Shown here: positions 61,558 through 64,000 of the stretch, piece after piece
Numbering within the stretch: position 1 is the first letter of the stretch
Layout: each line of letters opens with the position of its first letter
Assembly (NCBI RefSeq): GCF_028823535.1
Contig: NZ_JAQIYM010000006.1
Coordinates: 1-64,000 of the forward strand
Direction: 5' to 3'
Source: Pseudomonas serbica
GTDB lineage: Bacteria; Pseudomonadota; Gammaproteobacteria; Pseudomonadales; Pseudomonadaceae
DNA length: 64,000 nucleotides
The notes under the pieces: model-generated
What the model saw: only the letters and a program-made list of their open reading frames with translations
Told to the model about the DNA's origin: nothing
Database searches by the model: none
Program-made: the position numbers and the translations under genes

Positions 61558-62625
61558 ATGACTGCCCTGAAGAACGACCGTTTCCTGCGCGCCCTGCTCA
61601 AGCAACCCGTAGACGTCACCCCTGTGTGGATGATGCGTCAGGCGGGTCGCTACCTGCCTGAATACCGCGCCAGCCGTGCCAAGGCCGGCGATTTCATGAG
61701 CCTGTGCATGAACCCGGCGTTCGCTTGCGAAGTCACGATGCAGCCGCTGGACCGTTACCCACAACTGGACGCGGCGATCCTTTTCTCCGACATCCTGACC
61801 ATCCCCGATGCCATGGGCCAAGGCCTGTACTTCGAAACCGGAGAAGGTCCGCGCTTCAGGAAAGTCGTCAGCACCCTGGCCGACATCGAAGCCCTGCCGA
61901 TTCCTGATCCGCACAAAGACCTGGGTTACGTGATGGATGCGGTCAGCACCATCCGCCGTGAACTGAACGGCCGCGTGCCGCTGATCGGTTTCTCCGGCAG
62001 CCCTTGGACCCTGGCCACCTACATGGTCGAAGGCGGCTCGTCGAAAGACTTCCGCAAGACCAAGGCCATGCTCTACGACAACCCCCAAGCCATGCACTTG
62101 CTGTTGGATAAACTCGCGCAGTCGGTCACCAGCTACCTCAACGGCCAGATCATGGCCGGTGCGCAAGCCGTGCAGATCTTTGATACCTGGGGCGGCAACC
62201 TGTCGGCGGCGGCGTACCAGGAGTTTTCCCTGGCGTATATGCGCAAGATCGTCAGCGGTCTGATTCGCGAGCACGAAGGTCGCAAGGTTCCGGTCATCCT
62301 GTTCACCAAGAATGGTGGCCTGTGGCTGGAAAGCATTGCTGACGCCGGCGCGGATGCCCTGGGCCTGGACTGGACCTGTGACATCGGCAACGCCCGTGAG
62401 CGTGTCGGCAGCAAAGTTGCCTTGCAAGGCAACATGGACCCGACGGTGCTCTACGCCAAGCCGGAAGCGATTCGTGCCGAAGTCGGGCGTATTCTCGCCA
62501 GTTACGGCAAGGGCAGCGGCCACGTGTTCAACCTTGGCCATGGCATCACCCCGGAAGTCGATCCGGAACACGCTGGCGCCTTCCTGCGCGCGGTGCATGA
62601 GTTGTCGGCGCAGTATCACGAATAA
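61558..62625 (+). CDS. hemE: Uroporphyrinogen decarboxylase
   Basis: A 355-residue enzyme that converts uroporphyrinogen III to coproporphyrinogen III in heme synthesis. The signature [13 protein letters not shown] (about 22-34), [13 protein letters not shown] and [13 protein letters not shown] are intact; the Asp required for catalysis is in the SDILT motif. Length is normal. The 253-base gap upstream holds the REPIN but no clear promoter. A strong terminator follows. Confidence 0.97.
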   Translation: MTALKNDRFLRALLKQPVDVTPVWMMRQAGRYLPEYRASRAKAGDFMSLCMNPAFACEVTMQPLDRYPQLDAAILFSDILTIPDAMGQGLYFETGEGPRFRKVVSTLADIEALPIPDPHKDLGYVMDAVSTIRRELNGRVPLIGFSGSPWTLATYMVEGGSSKDFRKTKAMLYDNPQAMHLLLDKLAQSVTSYLNGQIMAGAQAVQIFDTWGGNLSAAAYQEFSLAYMRKIVSGLIREHEGRKVPVILFTKNGGLWLESIADAGADALGLDWTCDIGNARERVGSKVALQGNMDPTVLYAKPEAIRAEVGRILASYGKGSGHVFNLGHGITPEVDPEHAGAFLRAVHELSAQYHE

Positions 62626-62645
62626 TTACGTCAAAGTTGATTAAA

Positions 62646-62679
62646 ACCCGTCTGGCCTGGCGCCAGGCGGGTTTTTTTA
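62646..62679 (+). terminator. Terminator of hemE
   Basis: An 11-base stem (62646-62656 and 62662-62672, ACCCGTCTGGC / GCCAGGCGGGT) around CTGGC, followed by a T7 run. Strong. Confidence 0.92.
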
Positions 62680-62916
62680 TATGTTTTATTTTGTCTCTAG
62701 TTTAATTGTTGCCTCTTGTAAGATTTATTTTCTTTCTTTGTCAGATATCGGGCCGGAAAGAAATATCCTCATGTAATTGGCGATTTTTCCTACATATTAA
62801 GCTCTTTCATCCGAGTATATTCGCGAATCCGTGCTCACCAGTGTTGAGCTCAATTGCAATTAATGGTGCCTGCAATGCGCGCCTTAATTCTCGATAAGCA
62901 GTCTGGAATTTATTGG
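62680..62916 (+). other. AT-rich leader of the LPMO gene, 237 bases
   Basis: This segment is clearly lower in GC than the rest of the window (T-rich runs such as TTTATTTTCTTTCTTTG). I see no gene. It may hold the promoter of the following gene. The composition suggests either horizontal acquisition of the gene with its leader or a silenced (H-NS/MvaT-type) promoter. Confidence 0.5.
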
Positions 62917-64000
62917 ATGAAAAATACTTATTGCAAGGGAAGTGCGTTGGCCGCCTGCACTTCTTCAATGATCCTGTTATCGGCAATGTTGGCATCACAA
63001 AGTGTTTCCGCGCATGGCTATCTGGAAGTGCCGCCTTCGCGCGCGCTGGCTTGCCAGAAAGGCTTGAATACCAAATGTGGTGGTGCCCAATACGAACCTC
63101 AAAGTGTCGGTGAAACCTTCAAGGGTTTCCCGGCGGGCATTGGCGGCGCGCCTCTGCAAGGGCCAGTCGATGGCAAGATCGCGAGTGGCGGCCACTCGTT
63201 GTTCTCCGCCCTGGACGCCCAGTCGGCCGCCCGTTGGCACCTGACGGAAATCAAGGATCGCAACATCGATTTCCAATGGCAGTACACCGCTGTGCATCCG
63301 GCCACCAAGCATGAATATTTCATCACCCGCAACGGCTGGAACCCCAACGAAGCGCTCAAGCGTGCCACGTTCGAAAGCACGCCGTTCTGCACTATCGATG
63401 GCGGTAACCAGAAGCCGGTGACGGGTGCCAAACATAACTGCAACATCCCCACGGACAAGTCCGGCCAGCACGTCATCCTGGCGATCTGGACGGTTGGTGA
63501 TACCGATGCAGCGTTCTATAACGCGGCGGATGTGAACATTCTTGCAGAACCAGAACTACCGGGCGGTTGGTCCTCCGTGGGCAGCATCTCGCCGTCGACC
63601 TCGTTGCTGGTCGGAGACAAGGTCAAGGCGCGCGCGTTCTCCGCCAATGGTGAAAACCCCGACTATAGCGTTGAAATCTCCATCGACAGTGCCGAGGAAG
63701 GTTCGCCAAACAACTGGTCGTTCAAATTGGCAGAAGCCATCAACAAGGCTCACGCGCTCATCCGTGCAGGTGTTCGTGATGAAAGCGGCACGATCGAACC
63801 AGTCAAGGGCAACAACAGCGTATACGCGCAAAAAGACAGCGGCGTAACCCGTTACGAATTGCAACTGGACATGAAGGAAGATGCAGCGGCGAAGCTGTCA
63901 GTCGGCGCCATGCAGCCGCAGTATGTTTTGGTAAAAGGTCAGGCCAAGGTCGATTTTGGAATGATCTCCAATCGCAAGATGAACGTCGAAGCAATTCTGT
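62917..64000 (+). CDS. GbpA-like AA10 lytic polysaccharide monooxygenase (3' end outside the window)
   Basis: The frame is open from ATG 62917 to the window edge, 361 residues so far. A signal peptide (MKNTYCKGSALAAC, cleavage SVSA|H) leaves His33 as the mature N-terminus. HGYLEVPPSRALAC is the AA10 start, giving the first histidine of the copper histidine brace. The second is His93 in SGGHSLFSALD. TDAAFYNAADVNI has the axial Phe region. A second domain from about residue 212 (SVGSISPSTSLLVGDKVKARAF) matches GbpA domain 2. GbpA-type proteins bind and oxidise chitin and are secreted by type II systems. Any chitin-binding domain further on is out of view. The ribosome site is weak (GGA 62905-62907). 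Confidence 0.9.
   Translation, partial: MKNTYCKGSALAACTSSMILLSAMLASQSVSAHGYLEVPPSRALACQKGLNTKCGGAQYEPQSVGETFKGFPAGIGGAPLQGPVDGKIASGGHSLFSALDAQSAARWHLTEIKDRNIDFQWQYTAVHPATKHEYFITRNGWNPNEALKRATFESTPFCTIDGGNQKPVTGAKHNCNIPTDKSGQHVILAIWTVGDTDAAFYNAADVNILAEPELPGGWSSVGSISPSTSLLVGDKVKARAFSANGENPDYSVEISIDSAEEGSPNNWSFKLAEAINKAHALIRAGVRDESGTIEPVKGNNSVYAQKDSGVTRYELQLDMKEDAAAKLSVGAMQPQYVLVKGQAKVDFGMISNRKMNVEAIL

Noticed and set aside
62913..63113. A 66-codon plus-strand frame and minus-strand frames over the LPMO gene
   Set aside because: The frame from 62917 gives a signal peptide and complete AA10 features, so the others are out of phase.

Overview
The window is an ordinary, densely packed stretch of a Pseudomonas chromosome, most likely from the P. 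fluorescens species group. The evidence is high GC content, a gene order that matches, from memory, the P. aeruginosa block running from the hut genes to hemE, a class II (medium-chain-length) PHA cluster, and many REP/REPIN elements of the GTGGGAGCGGGCTTGCTCGCGAA type. I see no prophage, insertion sequence, CRISPR array, rRNA or tRNA gene.

Layout. 1-9.7 kb: distal part of the histidine utilisation (hut) operon: an NCS1 permease, the HutXWV ABC transporter, a histidase-like paralog that lacks the MIO-forming triad, a normal histidase, then hutI and hutG. 9.9-11.3 kb: pip-dtd. 11.6-16.0 kb: opgGH (periplasmic glucans). 16.2-18.9 kb: a polar amino acid ABC transporter whose binding-protein gene is framed by a second repeat family. 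27.0-19.0 kb, minus strand: ubiE-ubiJ-ubiB, hisI-hisE, tatABC, rsmE and a chemoreceptor with a flagellar-type (sigma28) promoter candidate. 27.2-34.2 kb: PHA metabolism, with phaI-phaF (plus) converging on phaC1-phaZ-phaC2-phaD (minus). 42-34.4 kb, minus strand: priA, argS, a SPOR protein, hslVU and a DUF971 gene. 42.2-44.0 kb: rpmE and a malic enzyme. 46.6-44.2 kb: ponA (PBP1a), divergent from pilMNOPQ-aroK-aroB-damX (46.9-55.1 kb). 55.4-62.6 kb: gltBD and hemE. The right edge (from 62917) cuts a secreted GbpA-like lytic polysaccharide monooxygenase that sits behind an AT-rich leader.

How the genes work together. The hut products take up histidine or urocanate and degrade it to glutamate. 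GltBD (ammonia to glutamate) and malic enzyme (pyruvate and reducing power) are central metabolism. The pha genes store carbon as granules. pilMNOPQ forms the type IV pilus alignment complex and secretin, next to envelope genes (ponA, damX, opgGH, tat).

No clearly undescribed multi-gene system is visible. The items most worth a second look are the MIO-less HutH paralog, the missing amino acid permease in the visible hut genes, the REPIN subtypes with homologous centres and one hybrid element, the four-hairpin repeat cluster at 17041-17145, the sigma28- and sigma54-like promoters, and the partial LPMO.
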